64,000 bases of DNA from Ectobius pallidus (GCA_964059195.1 CAXKWD010000002.1:163748559-163812558); one strand, 5' to 3'; positions 1 through 11,840 are shown, counted from the stretch's first letter. Numbers and translations: made by a program. The notes: a model not told the origin generated them from the sequence alone.

Positions 1-1008
1 TTCAGCGCTATTTTGTAGCATCCACACTCCTTGTGCAATGCTGAATGGTTAACGTCCACAGCCTGATCTTTATTGTATTTGTTATAATTTATGCAGTTTG
101 TGCACTTATATTTATCCTTTGAGGCTGTAAATTCCCTTAAAGTGTGACTTCCCGCACAGAGTGGGCAAACTTGTTCGCTTTTGCAGTCTTGAGCCCGATG
201 GTTATACTTGTTGCATTTAAAGCACCTATTTACTTTAAGATAGTCATCATTTGTGCACATACTCCAGCCTATTTGTATCCTTCTGCCTAATAGTCTCTTT
301 CGATTTGTTGGGGAGACCTCTATGACCAGGTTTGTATTCTTCTTTCTGTCCTTAAATAAGAATTTGGGACTTATTTAATTGATTTCCAGATTTAGCTCCT
401 CGTTCTGTTCTATGATTGCTGTTTTCAAACCCTCTAAATCCATTTCCTCGGGCACATTATACAAAATTAGGTGAGGGTTTCTCATCTTGGTACCGTGCGC
501 CTCAATTTCTTCACCACACTTCTTGTTAATATTGTCACATATTGAGTCGATTTCGCTTTTGCTACCTGACTGAATTAGGAGATTACCATTTCTGAGTGGT
601 TTGAAAGCGCTTACTCCTACTTTCATGTCTACTGGATTCACTTTGCTTTTAATTATGTTCCTGATGTACTCTGGTGTTTGGTTGTTTTTTATTTAACAAT
701 CAGACTGTATTTCCGTAGTTGCTCTGGACTCTGCCTCCTATTGCTCACAATTTCAAAGAAAAGAGGTCTGTTTGATGTTTCTGGCATCTGGGTATTTTTC
801 CCTAGGATTCATTCTGCTTTTCCATATTCTTCATTGTTGATTATTTTTCTCCTATTGTTTTCATCAGTTTGTTGTACAATTCTCGAAGTCTACTAAAAGA
901 GTTGGTGATGTCCTCCTTCAGTTCTTTTCTAAGTTTCGTACTTTTCTCGTTAATACTAAGAAGAATCTCGAGGCAGTTCTCGATTTCATCGCCAGGGTCG
1001 CTCTCCAT
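1..1008 (-). pseudogene. LINE ORF1 (gag-like) fragment, broken
   Basis: Read on the minus strand from an ATG at 1008-1006, this is the nucleic-acid-binding ORF1 protein of a Jockey/R1-type LINE. An acidic/coiled N-terminal stretch is followed by an in-frame stop, then a conserved RRM-like segment (PVDMKVGV at about 620) and then CCHC zinc knuckles at about 60-220 (CFKCNKYNHRAQDC, then a second CPLC knuckle whose last Cys is lost, then a CTNC start). A TAA at about 374 separates the middle domain from the knuckles. The ORF2 endonuclease/RT would lie beyond position 1. The coding order and knuckles are seen; the clade assignment is inferred. Not functional as it stands. Confidence 0.7.
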
Positions 1009-1347
1009 CCTGAGTTAGCAATCGACTATTATCTCTGGTGATGCGCGACCATGCCAGTTCTCGAGACACTATGCAGTGACCACGCGGATTCAACCTGCCT
1101 TGACCACGCTGATGCAGGCGTTTATAACCTCAACAATTCGCCTCTCTTACAACAGTTATTTGGTGTTATATTATGTTAGTTCCTCCTGTATTATTATTTT
1201 CAAGTACAGTACTAACCTTAATTAGTATGTTGTGCATCCAGTATATACTGGATTTTCACTCAGTAGCCAATAACTCACTTATAACCACAGAGCTAATCAA
1301 CCAAGTCCACCTCACTGTCCGCCATTCTACATCGTCCCTTTTTACAT
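1009..1347. other. LINE 5' end plus unassigned DNA
   Basis: Upstream of the LINE ORF1 start; about 100-150 bp are probably its 5' UTR. The rest up to the hAT border at 1348 shows no gene or recognisable repeat. Confidence 0.4.
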
Positions 1348-1775
1348 TAGAGTTGGGGAATATTTCTTGTAACTGTTACTTTGTAACTGTTACATGTATG
1401 TAACGGTAACGACCTGTTACAAAAAATCAAAAGTAACGGTTACCAAAGCTCCTCCTAGGATATCTTATTTTCGTCTCAACCAAAGGCGGAACCAGAAAAT
1501 ACTGAAAGGAGGGACCGACACAGACGAAAGTTTGCTATTATTTGGAAATCCAAAAAATGGGGGTCCTCCCCCGGGATTTTTTATTAAAAAACGAGGGAAA
1601 AACAGGTCGTCTCTTTAGCTCTTCCCACTCGAGACATCTAGATGTGAATGGTGGAACTACTAGCAGTATTGGAAATTCTGACTCCCCCCCTTTCACCACT
1701 TCTTTACCCTTTCCTACTATTCAATCCGTTTTCTCCTTTACCCTACCTATCTATTCCTATCCTTTAAATTTTCGA

Positions 1776-1848
1776 CCCAAGGAGATCCGAACACGGGACC
1801 GCTAGCATATTAGCCCTTCATCTTACCCACTACGCCATCGAGCAATCA
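1776..1848 (-). repeat. tRNA-derived SINE-like head
   Basis: On the minus strand, a sequence with an A-box-like TGGCGTAGTGGGTAAG and a B-box-like GTGTTCGGATC spaced as in a tRNA. No clean cloverleaf forms, which fits a SINE head rather than a working tRNA. The body probably extends to lower coordinates (about 1640). Confidence 0.4.
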
Positions 1849-2697
1849 TTACAATGAGAAGCGAAAATTCATCTATTTAAGTTTAGACATCTGCATGAAA
1901 TGGCGGAGATTGATCATTTCCTATTAATTGCATTTGTGTGAAGTGAAATAAAATCCCTTTAGGCAGGCCTACAGGCTGAGGTAGATTTCGAAGTGCTTTT
2001 GGTTTAATTTATTGTCACTGCGCAGTTCTCTTCTTCTTTACCCTTGGCATGATAAACCCGCAATAATAACTGCAAAAAAAGAGGAAAGAGCACTTTTTTA
2101 AAACATTCAAATCTCGCCTTATATGAGAGCTATCGAGAAACTAGGTATTGATTTGTAGAGTACTCATCAAGAGCTTTTCAACGATACCCCACAAGACGTG
2201 GTTTCAAAAATTTCGAATTTCCACCCCCCACCCCTACTCGTACCCCTAAAACCCTCGAATCGTTACTGTCACTGTGAACTCCATATGGAGTACTCTAATT
2301 TATTCCAACAAAGTTTCTCTCTATACTTCATAGGGGCCGAGATGTAATTTTTTCAAAATTTCAACCCCCTCCCACGACCCCCCCCCACTTGGGCCAATTT
2401 TGCTCATTAACTATTGGGCCTAGAAATAACATAATAAAATTTGGTTCAAATATCTTCAAAATTACGGCCGCTAGCGTGTAAAGATATATAAATATATAAG
2501 AATTCTGTATAGTTTCTCCAAATTTCTCAGCAGCTCTCCTTTTTCTCAGGGTTTTTTTAATACTTTTATTTTTTGTTTTGATTTTTATTTCATTTATTTA
2601 CTTATTATTATTGTTATTATTAGTTGCGTTGAGAAATTTGTCGGTGTCGAGCGAATGTAACTGGTCTGGAACAAAGTAACGTGTCGAGAGTTACACC

Positions 2698-2945
2698 CGT
2701 TACATTATTTTCACCTGCTCCAGTTACACGGACCCGTTACTGTTATTTCCACCTGCTCCAGTTACACGGACCCGTTACTGTTATTTCCACCTGCTCCAGT
2801 TATTCTGACCTGTTACTGTTACTCTCGCCTGCTCCAGTTACTCGGACCCGTTACTGTTATTTCCACCTGCTCCAGTTACTCTGACCTGTTACTGTTATTT
2901 CCACCTGCTCCAGTTACTCTGACCTGTTACAGTTAATTCTAATAT
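2698..2945 (+). repeat. 38-bp tandem array, about 6.5 copies
   Basis: Unit of 38 bp of the form GTTACTGTTATTTCCACC followed by TGCTCCAGTTACWCBGACCY. Each unit carries two GTTAC words, the same word that fills the subterminal regions of the host hAT element. Units differ at a few positions only. Confidence 0.85.
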
Positions 2946-3401
2946 TTCTGTTACAAGTGTTTTATCCGTGACTTTCGCCTTTCGTTACATCTGTTACTTC
3001 CAATATTTGAAAAACAAAAATAATTTAAAAAATTAAAATAATAAAAAATTAAAATAATAAAAAACAAAAAAAAAAAAAAACAAAAAACAAAAAAATAAGA
3101 ATAAAAAATAACAAAAAATAAAATAAATAAAATAAATAAATTTTAAAAAGATATTTTCTTAATTATTAATGGGCGTAAAGAGTTCATGCATAGAATTCAT
3201 GCTGTCTGATCTCATATATATTTCTTGCTTTACATACCACTTAAAAATTTATCAAAATACGATATTGCCTTTACTGGATAATTTAAACTTAGAATGTGGG
3301 TATATAGCGTGAAATATGAATTTAATAACTGTAGTAAATTATTCGAAATAATATTGATAATTTTACTACTAATAATAAAATCCCTATAATATAAAGCCAC
3401 A

Positions 3402-4520
3402 CGGCTGACTGACTGACTGACTGACTCACTGACATTAATGTTTGCCCACTTCCAGATGAGCTAGAAACTTGAAATTTGGTACACATATAGCTTTTAGGCT
3501 GTAAACTACAGGAAAATTCAAAAAAAGTTTTTTTTTTTAATTTTTAGCCCTAAAACCCCCGAGTAAGGGTTCGCTCACTCACATTAACGTTTGCCCACTT
3601 CCAGATGAGCTAGAAACTTTAAATTTGGTACACATATAGCTTTTTGGCTCTAAACCACAGGAAAATTTCAAAAAGTAATTTTTTTTAATTTTTAGCCCTA
3701 AAAACCTCCGAAAAAGGGCTCGCTCACTTCGAGATGAGCTAGAAACTTGAAATTTGGTACACATATAGTTATTAGGCTGTAAACCACAGGAAAATTCCAA
3801 AAAGTTTTTTTTTTTGGCTCTAAAAACTCCCGAAAAAGGGCTCGCTCACTGACATTACTGTTTGCTCACTTCCAGAAGAGCTAGAAACTTGAAATTTGGT
3901 ACACATATAGTTATTAGGCTGTAAACCACAGGAAAATTCCAAAAACTTTTTTTTTATTTTTGGCTCTAAAAACTCCCGAAAAAGGGCTCGCTCACTGACA
4001 TTACTGTTTGCTCACTTCCAGAAGAGCTAGAAACTTGAAATTTGGTACACATGTAGCTTTTAGGCTGTAAACCATAGGAAAATTCCAAAAAAGTAATTTT
4101 TAAAAATGTTTAGCCCTATAACCCCCGAAAAAGGGCTCGCTCACTGACATTACTGTTTGCCCACTTCCAGATGAGCTAGAAACTTTAAATTTGGTACACA
4201 TATAGCTTTTAGGCTGTAAACCATAGGAAAATTCCAAAAAAAAGTATTTTTTTTTTTAATTTTTAGCACTATAACCCCCGAAAAAGGGCTCGCTCACTGA
4301 CATTACAGCTAGAAACTTTAAATTTGGTACACATATAACTTTTAGGCTGTAAACCACAGGAAAATTCCAAAAAGTAGTTTTTATATTTTTAGCCCTAAAA
4401 ACCCCCGAAAAAAGGGCTCGCTCACTGACATGAATGCTTGCCCACTTCCAGATGAGCTAGAAACTAGAAATTTGGTATACTTATATCTTTTAGGCTGTAA
4501 ACCACAGGAAAATTCCAAAA
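3402..4520 (+). repeat. Tandem array of about eight 130-150 bp units
   Basis: Units contain a conserved core (AGATGAGCTAGAAACTT, then TTTGGTACACATATAGC, then AGGCTGTAAACCACAGG) separated by T-rich spacers of variable length and a CCCGAAAAAGGGCTCGCTC joint. The array is preceded by a GACT microsatellite (3402-3425). The short reading frames across it are by-products of the repeat, not genes. Confidence 0.85.
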
Positions 4521-4529
4521 AGTTTATTT

Positions 4530-4880
4530 TCATGACGATAATCGATGTTTTTTACATCGATGGAAAACAACTGATGTATTTGCTACATCGATGTTTCTCC
4601 CCGACATGGATGTTTTTGTAACAAAAAGAAGATTAATAGGCTACCTTGGTTCTACGATATAATTTTATTTACAGGAGTTTTATTTCCCAAAACATTGATT
4701 TTTTACATCGATTGTTTTCATGGAAATACTTCTGTTTATTTATGAATTTTGCCTAATTTTCTGATACCATGGCCTTTTTTAAATATACATCGATGTTTTT
4801 TGTCTAAATACATCGATGTTTTCAGGCCGATATTATCGACATATCGATGGTTTTCTCCGATTTTAACCTCGATATTTTAA
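4530..4880. repeat. Cluster of ATCGAT-type palindromic words
   Basis: The words ACATCGATG/ATCGATG recur about ten times at irregular spacing in T-rich DNA just inside the right end of the hAT element. Confidence 0.5.
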
Positions 4881-5160
4881 CTATCGATTATCATCCCTAA
4901 TTGAAAGCTAAATTTTACAACTGTTTTTTATTTCGGGGGGGTCCCTCCCTAGAGCCCCAGCCTTGGCTACGTCCATAACCGTTATGGGGGGGGGAGATAA
5001 AGGGCATTCCCCTACAAGTGGGAAGTGATCTGGCGATTAACTACGTAATATTCAAGAAAAGTAACAGGTAACGGTTATAAATAACAGTTACTTTCGTGTA
5101 ACTGTAACAGTAACGTAACTGTTCCAAAAAAAGTAACAGATTCCCATCTCTATTTTACAT

Positions 5161-6301
5161 GTTATATTGTTTTTAATCATAAGATTAATTTTAACAGGAT
5201 AACAGGATTTTATTGTAATTTTATTGTAATTGTAATTCTTTGATACAAAAGAAATAGGCCTAAAAATTTTACCTTGACAATTTTAACCTGGGTATCCATG
5301 TACTATTTTATATCACAGAATAAATACTTGAGGAATTTAGGGCAAACTATCCAAGCATTGTTATTTTAAATGAGGGTATAAGGTGGTAAAAGTATATCTT
5401 ACTTAACTTCAATGTATATTATTGTTATTAAAATGTATTCACATGGATCAGTCAGAGTTTCTCCAAAGTCATTTACAGGTGTTAACGACACATAATTTGT
5501 TTGTTTTCCAGGTCAATGCACTGCTCTTCCTCAATTCAGATTGGAACTAGAGTTGCCAGATTATGTCAGAGAGAAACCAGGGTACTTCTAAAATTTTAAT
5601 AAAAGAGGAACAAACAATCTAATAAAAATAATATTGTAATTATAACAGTAAGAATGATGACGATGATAAAAGTAATATTTCAAGAATGTTATTTTAGAAT
5701 GACATAATTTATTTGCAGTGTTTTACACTTTTTGATTTTTTTCTTTGCCTTTAAGTACTGGTAAAGAATGATTTCTTTTTTCAATTTTCGTTATGCTCGT
5801 TTTATATGAATTTTTCGCGTCTTATCTGTTAAATTATTTTTAAGATAGTAAAATAATATTTTTAACTAATAATAATTAAAATAACGTAGGCCCTATATTA
5901 AACATTATGGCGAACAGATTTTAAACGGCAATTTGGTTCAAACTTCAAATGGAACTATTGAAAAACCAAAAGTTAATGAGGTACAGGTACAATACCATTA
6001 ATATATTTTTTTTATCGTGGAGGCTTAAACATGATGCATATAAAATTTCATTGTATTAGGGCTTAGGGATGTGGAGTTTTATAAATTACTATAGCTTCTG
6101 AAAACTGTGGATTTCTATTGGAATAAAAGTCTAAGCCAACTCGACATCAGTTTATAGAAACAGAAGAGCAAGTCAGCTTTGAGCGTTGCAACAACTTTAT
6201 AAATCAATACACATTTAAAAAAAAATATTCTACAGATTTACAGTCTGTTCAAATATGAACATTCAGTAAATGGTATAAATGATACAGTAATGATGTGAGA
6301 G
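5161..6301. other. Unassigned AT-rich DNA with one possible host exon
   Basis: No transposon ends or long reading frames seen. The only coding-like piece is the candidate exon at 5512-5581, described separately. Confidence 0.4.
5512..5581 (+). CDS. Possible isolated exon, alpha-2-macroglobulin/TEP-like
   Basis: A pyrimidine-rich tract ending TTTGTTTTCCAG is followed by a frame reading CTALPQFRLELELPDYV, with a weak donor AGG/GTACTT at the end. The LPxFxVxVxLPxYV pattern is what I know from the start of a macroglobulin domain in alpha-2-macroglobulin, CD109 and insect thioester proteins. Only about 23 residues are visible and no neighbouring exon was found in the window, so it could be chance or a pseudo-exon. 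The splice-site-like borders are seen; the family link is inferred. Confidence 0.25.
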
Positions 6302-6643
6302 CTGTAAAATACAACTCTTTAAGGTAGGTCATTGAATAGCAACTCTTTAAGGTAAGTCACTGAATGCCAAGTCGATCAAAACGGTTGATTGAGGAACTAT
6401 TGTCCAATAGATTGATGGCTTGGGAATTGGGATGATTGTTTAGGCAGTTGCTGGTATCGACTGCTGTGCGAGGTAATTTCTTCTTTAATGGTAGGGATGT
6501 CCAGGTCATGGTGTAATGTAGCATTGGAAACATACCACGGTATGTTAGGAAGTCGGCGAAGAGATTTGGATTCAAATCTTCTTAAGACGTCAATATTCGA
6601 ATTGCTGGCAGTGCCCCAAAGCTCAAATCCATATGTCCATACT

Positions 6644-7285
6644 TAGCCCAGTCAAATTAGATCACAAAAGATGGTTTTGCTGCAAAAAATCATGTAGTTC
6701 CAAATGTTTCAGGAATGTGTAGTGGGAGGTCCCCTGAACAACGCCTAATGTTTTCCCGCCAATTTCAGGTGCCGCGGGAGGTGGGGGGAGGCTCAAAGGT
6801 CCCTTTTTTCAGTTTTTGGCGCAAATCTAGAAAACAGTGCATCGTACAGAAAATGTTATGGTATTCAAAATTAAAGCTTATTAAATTCCCGACAAAACGG
6901 TATATTCATATTTATCTTTACATGTTACCGTCTCCGAGAATGAGCCGGCGAAAATGGAAAAACTGCAGAAAAATTTGTAGCGCCTCACGTTTTTCGTCGA
7001 ACTCGCCCTTCCAATTCTTTAGTTTTCCATTTTACAAGAATCTTGTAAGAAAAGAAGTTGTAGAGAATTACATGTTCTTCAAGAATATACACACATTTGA
7101 TAATTTATCTTCACGTAGTCAAAAGTTAGACCGTTTTTAAATTTCGGTGTCGATTTCGAGATTTCGCTAGTCAACTGCCCATCAGTTTATTTCCGTTTTC
7201 AAGTGCTTTAACTCTCTTTATCACTTTATGTATTGTTTATGTAAGCATAAATGGTATTTATTACCCATATAACTAATATATACAT
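6644..7285 (+). repeat. Left terminal inverted repeat of the Academ-like element
   Basis: Pairs with 9278-9917 over its whole length with scattered small differences and one indel near 6665. The 142-codon open frame across it and its mirror in the right repeat encode nothing I recognise and are probably repeat by-products. Confidence 0.85.
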
Positions 7286-7414
7286 ATAAATATGCATTTG
7301 TATATATATACGCATGTGAGCCTTTATACCAGTACGTATAAAATGTGAACTTCTATGTACGTTATTTATTGTTTACATAATCGACGTAGTATACATAGTT
7401 AGTTAGTCCATTCT

Positions 7415-9208
7415 GTGAGTGGAGAACAGCATGTCGACTTTCGAGCATCACGAGTTAGCAGAAATGACCAAGACAGAAGGAAACTTGCTCAGTGGTTGGC
7501 TGATCACCCGCCATTTTCTGTACGCGATTCTTTGATGTCCCTTTCAACCGGAGTAATAGGAACCAATAACATCAACTGTTACCAAGCAATGGAAATCGGA
7601 ACCCGTACAATGGAAACTTTTGTTGGAATGAACTTCGCAGAAATGAAGCAGTGTAAGAACGCAGTGTTCCCATTGGCTGCTATGAGCAACACTGTCAAAC
7701 TGGACAACGGAGTGGTGGTGATCGAGCCTTTAATGATTTTCCAGATGACCATAATTACCCAGAAAACTAAAGAGGATGTAGAGGAGCTGTTGAAGTGTGA
7801 GTTAGCCCCATACCCCATGACTCTTTTCGACGAAGGGATCATGAGGAAAACGAAAAAGTCAGCTCTCTACGATACCGTTCCTTCAAGCAATAAAATGGTC
7901 AACTTGAAGAACAGTTTCACGGTAATCTATGGCGGCTTCCTCCTTCATAGAGTAAAGTGGAACAACAACACCAAGTTCGCCTCCATCTGCGATCAATATG
8001 TGTCTTACATGATCAACCGTTACGGCTACAACTCTGCTGTGGTTTTTTTACGGTTACGAAGACACGAATTCCACGAAAAGAGCCGAACAACATCGAAGGG
8101 CATCAAGTAAAACATCAGTGGATATAGATTTTGATGAGAACATGGTGGCTACTGTTCAGCAGGAAAACTTCCTTTCCAATGAAAGGAACAAAACCAAGCT
8201 GATATGTATGTTAGCGCAGGCCTTGGGCGCAAAAGGTGTACAGGTCATCATAGACAAAGGAGACGCTGACTGCAGCATTGTTAGGTGTGGACTGGAAAAT
8301 ACCTCTCATTCAACTGTGGTGGTAGCTGGCGAATACATAGACCTGCTCGTCTTACTCGTGGCACTCACACCACGAGACACGAATGTGCTTTTTTATGAAG
8401 CCTGGACGAGGCAACACAGAAGACAGGTTGTACTCCTCCCAACAACTTCAAGCCTTGCCATTCAGCCCATACATTCTGTTTATCCATTGCTTCACTAGAT
8501 GCGATACCACTTCTGCGATTTATGGAAAAAGTAAAGCAGCCATACTTAAATGTTTCCAGAGGTTTCCTAACGAAACCAAAAACATCGCTGAAGTGTTTTA
8601 CGACCCCACATCCACGCCAGGAGATATTGCTGAAGCTGGGGAACAAATGTTCCTACTGATGTATCAGGCCCCACCCAACGAGCATGACCTCAATCATCAC
8701 AGGTACATTTCATTTTGTATTGCATGTACTAACTTCATTGAATCATGCTGTTTGATAAATAAATATTCTATTCTATTCTATTGTGTTTTATTCACAGGTA
8801 CATGTGCTTCATGAAATCTTCAGCCAAGATGAAAGCGAACTTGTCTTCATTGCCACCTACAAAAGATGCTGCTCTACATCACTCGTGCAGAGTGTTTCTA
8901 CAGGTCCAGTAGTGGTTTGGAAATGAATCTCTCGAACCTGAACGTTGGGGTTGGACAAGAGAAGATGGGGGATATCTGACTCCTATTAAGACCAAGGCCC
9001 CTATTGCACCTGACAGCGTGCTCAACTCCATATTTTGTCATTGTGCCACAGGCTGCGGTATGAGATGTGAATGCCGGAAAGCCGGAAAGCCGGCATCCAC
9101 TGCTCACCTGTCTGTGGCAATTGCCACGGTGCTTGCACTAACAATGCTCCCGTTCAAGAGGACTTGGGAGAGTTGTACGATGAGGAATATGAGTATGAAC
9201 AGCTTTAA
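7415..9208 (+). pseudogene. XPG-like nuclease / CXC-domain transposon protein, broken
   Basis: The whole space between the inverted repeats is one gene. N-terminal part 7415-8040 includes LMSLSTGVIG, ELAPYPMTLFDE and GGFLLHRVKW. The middle at 8118-8700 has a FEN/XPG-like core (VVAGEYIDLLVLL, where the family normally has GED, and RCDTTS, normally GCDTTS). An intron lies at about 8702-8797 (GTACAT to TTCACAG). The C-terminus has a CXC module (CHCATGCGMRCECRKAG, continuing with further Cys pairs) ending at TAA 9206-9208. Breaks: a frameshift in each of two T-runs (about 8047 and 8390), a TAG at about 8911, and an 8-bp tandem duplication at about 9075 that shifts the frame. The first frame starts at GTG, so the true start is uncertain. 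Confidence 0.7.
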
Positions 9209-9277
9209 ATGTGTGACAGGATGGAAGGGTGAGCGGAAATTAGGTTGTGTAAGCCTCTTTTATTACTTTTGTATTAT

Positions 9278-9917
9278 TAGCTATTATATATATGTTAGTT
9301 ATATGGATAACAAGTAATATTTATGTTCACATAAACAATAAATAACGTGATACAGAGAATTAAAGCACTTGAAAACGGAAATAAAATGATGAGCAGTTTA
9401 CTAGCGGAATCTCGAAATCGACACCGAAATTTAAAAACGGTCTAACTTTTGACTACGTGAAGTTAAATTATCAAATGTGTGTATATTCTTGAAGAACATG
9501 TAATTTTCTACAACTTCTTTTCTTACAAGTGTTTTGTAAAATGGAAAACTAAAGAATTGGAAGGGCGAGTTTGACGAAAAACGTGAGGCGCTACAAATTT
9601 TTCTGCAGGTTTTCCATTTTCGCCGGCTCATTCTCGGAGACGGTAACATATAAAGATAAATATGAATATACCGTTTTGTCGGGAATTTAATAAGCTTTAA
9701 TTTTGAATACCATAACATTTTCTGTACGATGCACTGTTTTCGAGATTTGCGCCAAAATCTGAAAAAAAGGGACATTTGACCCTCCCCACACCCCCCGCGG
9801 CACCTGAAATTGGCGGGAAAACATTAGGCGTTGTTCAGGGGACCTCCCACTACACATTCCTGAAACATTTGGAACTACATGATTTAATGCAGCAAAAAAT
9901 CTAATTTGACTGGACTA
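9278..9917 (-). repeat. Right terminal inverted repeat of the Academ-like element
   Basis: Reverse complement of 6644-7285; begins just after the 3' end of the transposon gene. Confidence 0.85.
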
Positions 9918-10051
9918 ACTGGGCTTATTATGGTCTTGTAGAGTATAACTTTATTACACAGGGGTAGCTGAGATTGCTTATTTAAAAACCAGTAAAATTG
10001 TTGAAACATTAGTTTGGCTTCTTTCTTTGTAATAATGTGATGTTAGATGCA

Positions 10052-10787
10052 GGGCCGTGGAAAGAAAGCAAGGGCCCCAGGGACACATTTTCCGGGGCCC
10101 CCGTCAAATATTTAATTCCCTATCCAACTTGTCCTTTATAACGTATGCAAAAATTGACTATGCAATGATATTGCATAATTATTAAGTGGCAGAATGGTAC
10201 CAGTGCCTTATGAGATTGTCTGGTAGACAGGAAAATATCTGTCCGTCTGACTGTCTGTCTGTCCGTGTGCCTGTAAGCGCGATAACTCAAATACGCTTTA
10301 TCGGATTTTCATAAACCTTGGTATACACATTTATAACTTCCATGGGAAGATATTGGACCAAATCGGTTAACTGATGCCTGACACGAAACAGAAAAATACA
10401 TTAAAATGTTCTAATTAGGAACAATTTTATCTGTATGTACCAGTTTAATCTTTTGAAAATTATGATTTTAAATGCCGAACGTTAGTGAGGCCTATTGTTG
10501 AGTCCAAAATGATTTCTGCTTCTAAATCTTTTTTTAAATAGCAATTTTTCTTCAAGAATAATCCGTTTCAGATTAACTGATTAATTCCGTGTCACCGTTA
10601 TACGATAGTACAATGAAGATAAAATAAACACATAAAACATAACTTAAGCTGTTTTATTGACTTATAACCAATTTTATTTTAGATTTAATTTAGAAAGTAA
10701 AAAATAAGACCTGGTCGGCCGGGCCCCCTTTTGGGACGCGGGCCCCGGGGCTGCAGCCCCGGCTGCCCCTCCCTCTCGTCGGGCCTG
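10052..10787. mobile_element. hAT-like MITE, 736 bp
   Basis: Begins CAGGGCCGTGG and ends CGTCGGGCCTG, flanked by 8-bp duplications differing at one base (GTTAGATG at 10044-10051, GTTAGATA at 10788-10795). The GC-rich ends contrast with an AT-rich core that includes the CTGTCTGTCCG-type motif found in many arthropod repeats. It sits inside the Jockey-like LINE. No coding capacity. Confidence 0.75.
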
Positions 10788-11308
10788 GTTAGATATACAT
10801 CTAAATGAAAACCAAGGTATTTTAGATGCTCTAAAATTGGAATTTCTTCGTTATTTATTTGTATTCTTGGGCATTTTTCTCGGCATAAAGAAAAAGTGAT
10901 ATGCTGAGATTTTGAACTATTTACCTGAATGAGCCATTGATTTAGCCAGCGTTCTAATAAATCTAAATGATTTTTGTAAGTATCCTGAGGCTAAAGTAGT
11001 ATTTTCATTTTAAGCAAGAATAGCATATCATCGGCAAATGTTGCATTATATTTGCTATCTGATCGTTCCATAATTTTAATCCTTTGATTCGTTTCCTTTT
11101 AATACGCTGGCCTATAGCTTCCATAGCAGCTTTATAAATTAACTCCTGCAACTCTCTCCAATCTGTTTATATATCCATATTTAATGCTCGTTCATCTAGA
11201 TATAAATCCAGTCTTTGGCAGTACAGTTTCCATATACTGTCTTCTTGGAGAAGATGGATTTTAAAACATTTTTTTTATTTTTAGATGTTTGGTATCTCCT
11301 CTTTACAT

Positions 11309-11840
11309 TGTAATGATATCCGCACACAAACACCTATAATATTCTTTTTACATAGTATTCATTTTATAAAGGTATATTTTATAAGAAATCGTATTGAGAA
11401 TATTGAACTCTTGTTTACCAGAATGATAGCAATAAGACCTCATTAAAATGATAATACAGAGGTTAAGAGGATATTTTTAATGACAATCACAATTATTCTG
11501 GATCTATCTAATCCCGCATGTGACAGTCATGTGATAGGTGATGGATCATGAACTGTGTATGTGACTAATTACATCAGATCAATGACGCAAGTTCATAATC
11601 CGTCTCCGACACTGTATATAAACCCATGGTAAGATGTCCTTTTGCTTATTTTGGATCTGACGTCTCAATGTCGACAGTCACTGTCGACCTCATCTGTACA
11701 ACTGTAATATCAAGCTTCAACTACAAGTTTCAATAAATACAACGTTCTCAGCCTTCACTGAAGTTTTCAATAACTCACACGAATCCTACTATTCCTATTG
11801 TGTCTGACTTAGTCTGAGGACCGGGTCACGACATAAAGAA
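11309..11840 (+). repeat. 5' LTR of the errantivirus
   Basis: Starts TGTAATGATATCC; about 370 bp match the inverted LTR at 30354-29984 at roughly 90% identity. It has a TATATAAA box (about 11617), and a TTTGGTGGCAGTGTTGCGG stretch follows at 11842 as the probable primer-binding site. The exact 3' border is uncertain by a few bases. Confidence 0.7.

Larger units (their letters stand above)
1348..5152. mobile_element. Non-autonomous hAT-like element, 3.8 kb
   Basis: The ends are inverted: it starts TAGAGTTGGGGA and ends TCCCATCTCTA, the AGAG-TGGG type of terminus common in hAT elements. It is flanked by a perfect 8-bp target-site duplication TTTTACAT (1340-1347 and 5153-5160), the duplication length of the hAT superfamily. 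The subterminal regions on both sides (1366-1446 and 5060-5140) are packed with GTTAC/GTAAC words. There is no transposase gene; the interior is tandem repeats, a tRNA-like SINE head and ATCGAT-rich DNA. It is therefore a deletion/expansion derivative that needed a transposase in trans. Confidence 0.8.
6644..9917 (+). mobile_element. Academ-like DNA transposon with ~640-bp inverted repeats
   Basis: Ends TAGCCCAGTCAAATTAG and its near-perfect reverse at the right (one mismatch), with inverted repeats extending 6644-7285 and 9278-9917. The LINE frame around the insertion lets the target be read exactly: ACT is duplicated at 6641-6643 and 9918-9920. A 3-bp duplication plus a gene with an XPG/FEN-like nuclease signature and a C-terminal cysteine-rich CXC module is what I associate with the Academ superfamily (AcademX-type). 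The superfamily assignment is inference; ends, duplication and gene are seen. Confidence 0.7.
6302..11285 (-). mobile_element. Jockey-like LINE ORF2, split by two insertions and deleted
   Basis: Minus-strand ORF2 pieces in consistent order. 11285-10796 holds an endonuclease-to-RT linker joined by a deletion to the RT palm (FADDM motif, about 11030) and thumb (KYLGFHLD). 10043-9921 continues with QQFYWFLNKQSQ and LYKTIISPV. 6640-6302 continues with WTYGFELWGTASNSN and the C-terminal tail. The frame runs up to the border of the hAT MITE (10052-10787) and the Academ-like element (6644-9917) and resumes on the other side, so one LINE copy was hit twice. Several stops and frameshifts are present. 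Confidence 0.75.

Noticed and set aside
2698..2945. Regularly spaced repeats that could be taken for a CRISPR array
   Set aside because: The units are contiguous 38-bp tandem copies without unique spacers, in a eukaryotic transposon.
3579..3800. Repeated peptide frame FSCGLxPxxYMCTKFxVSSS
   Set aside because: It is the reverse translation of the 130-150 bp tandem units; the frame is lost in most units.
6715..7140. 141-codon open frame on plus and its 114-codon mirror at 9431-9775
   Set aside because: Both lie in the inverted repeats of the Academ-like element, resemble no protein and are reverse copies of each other.
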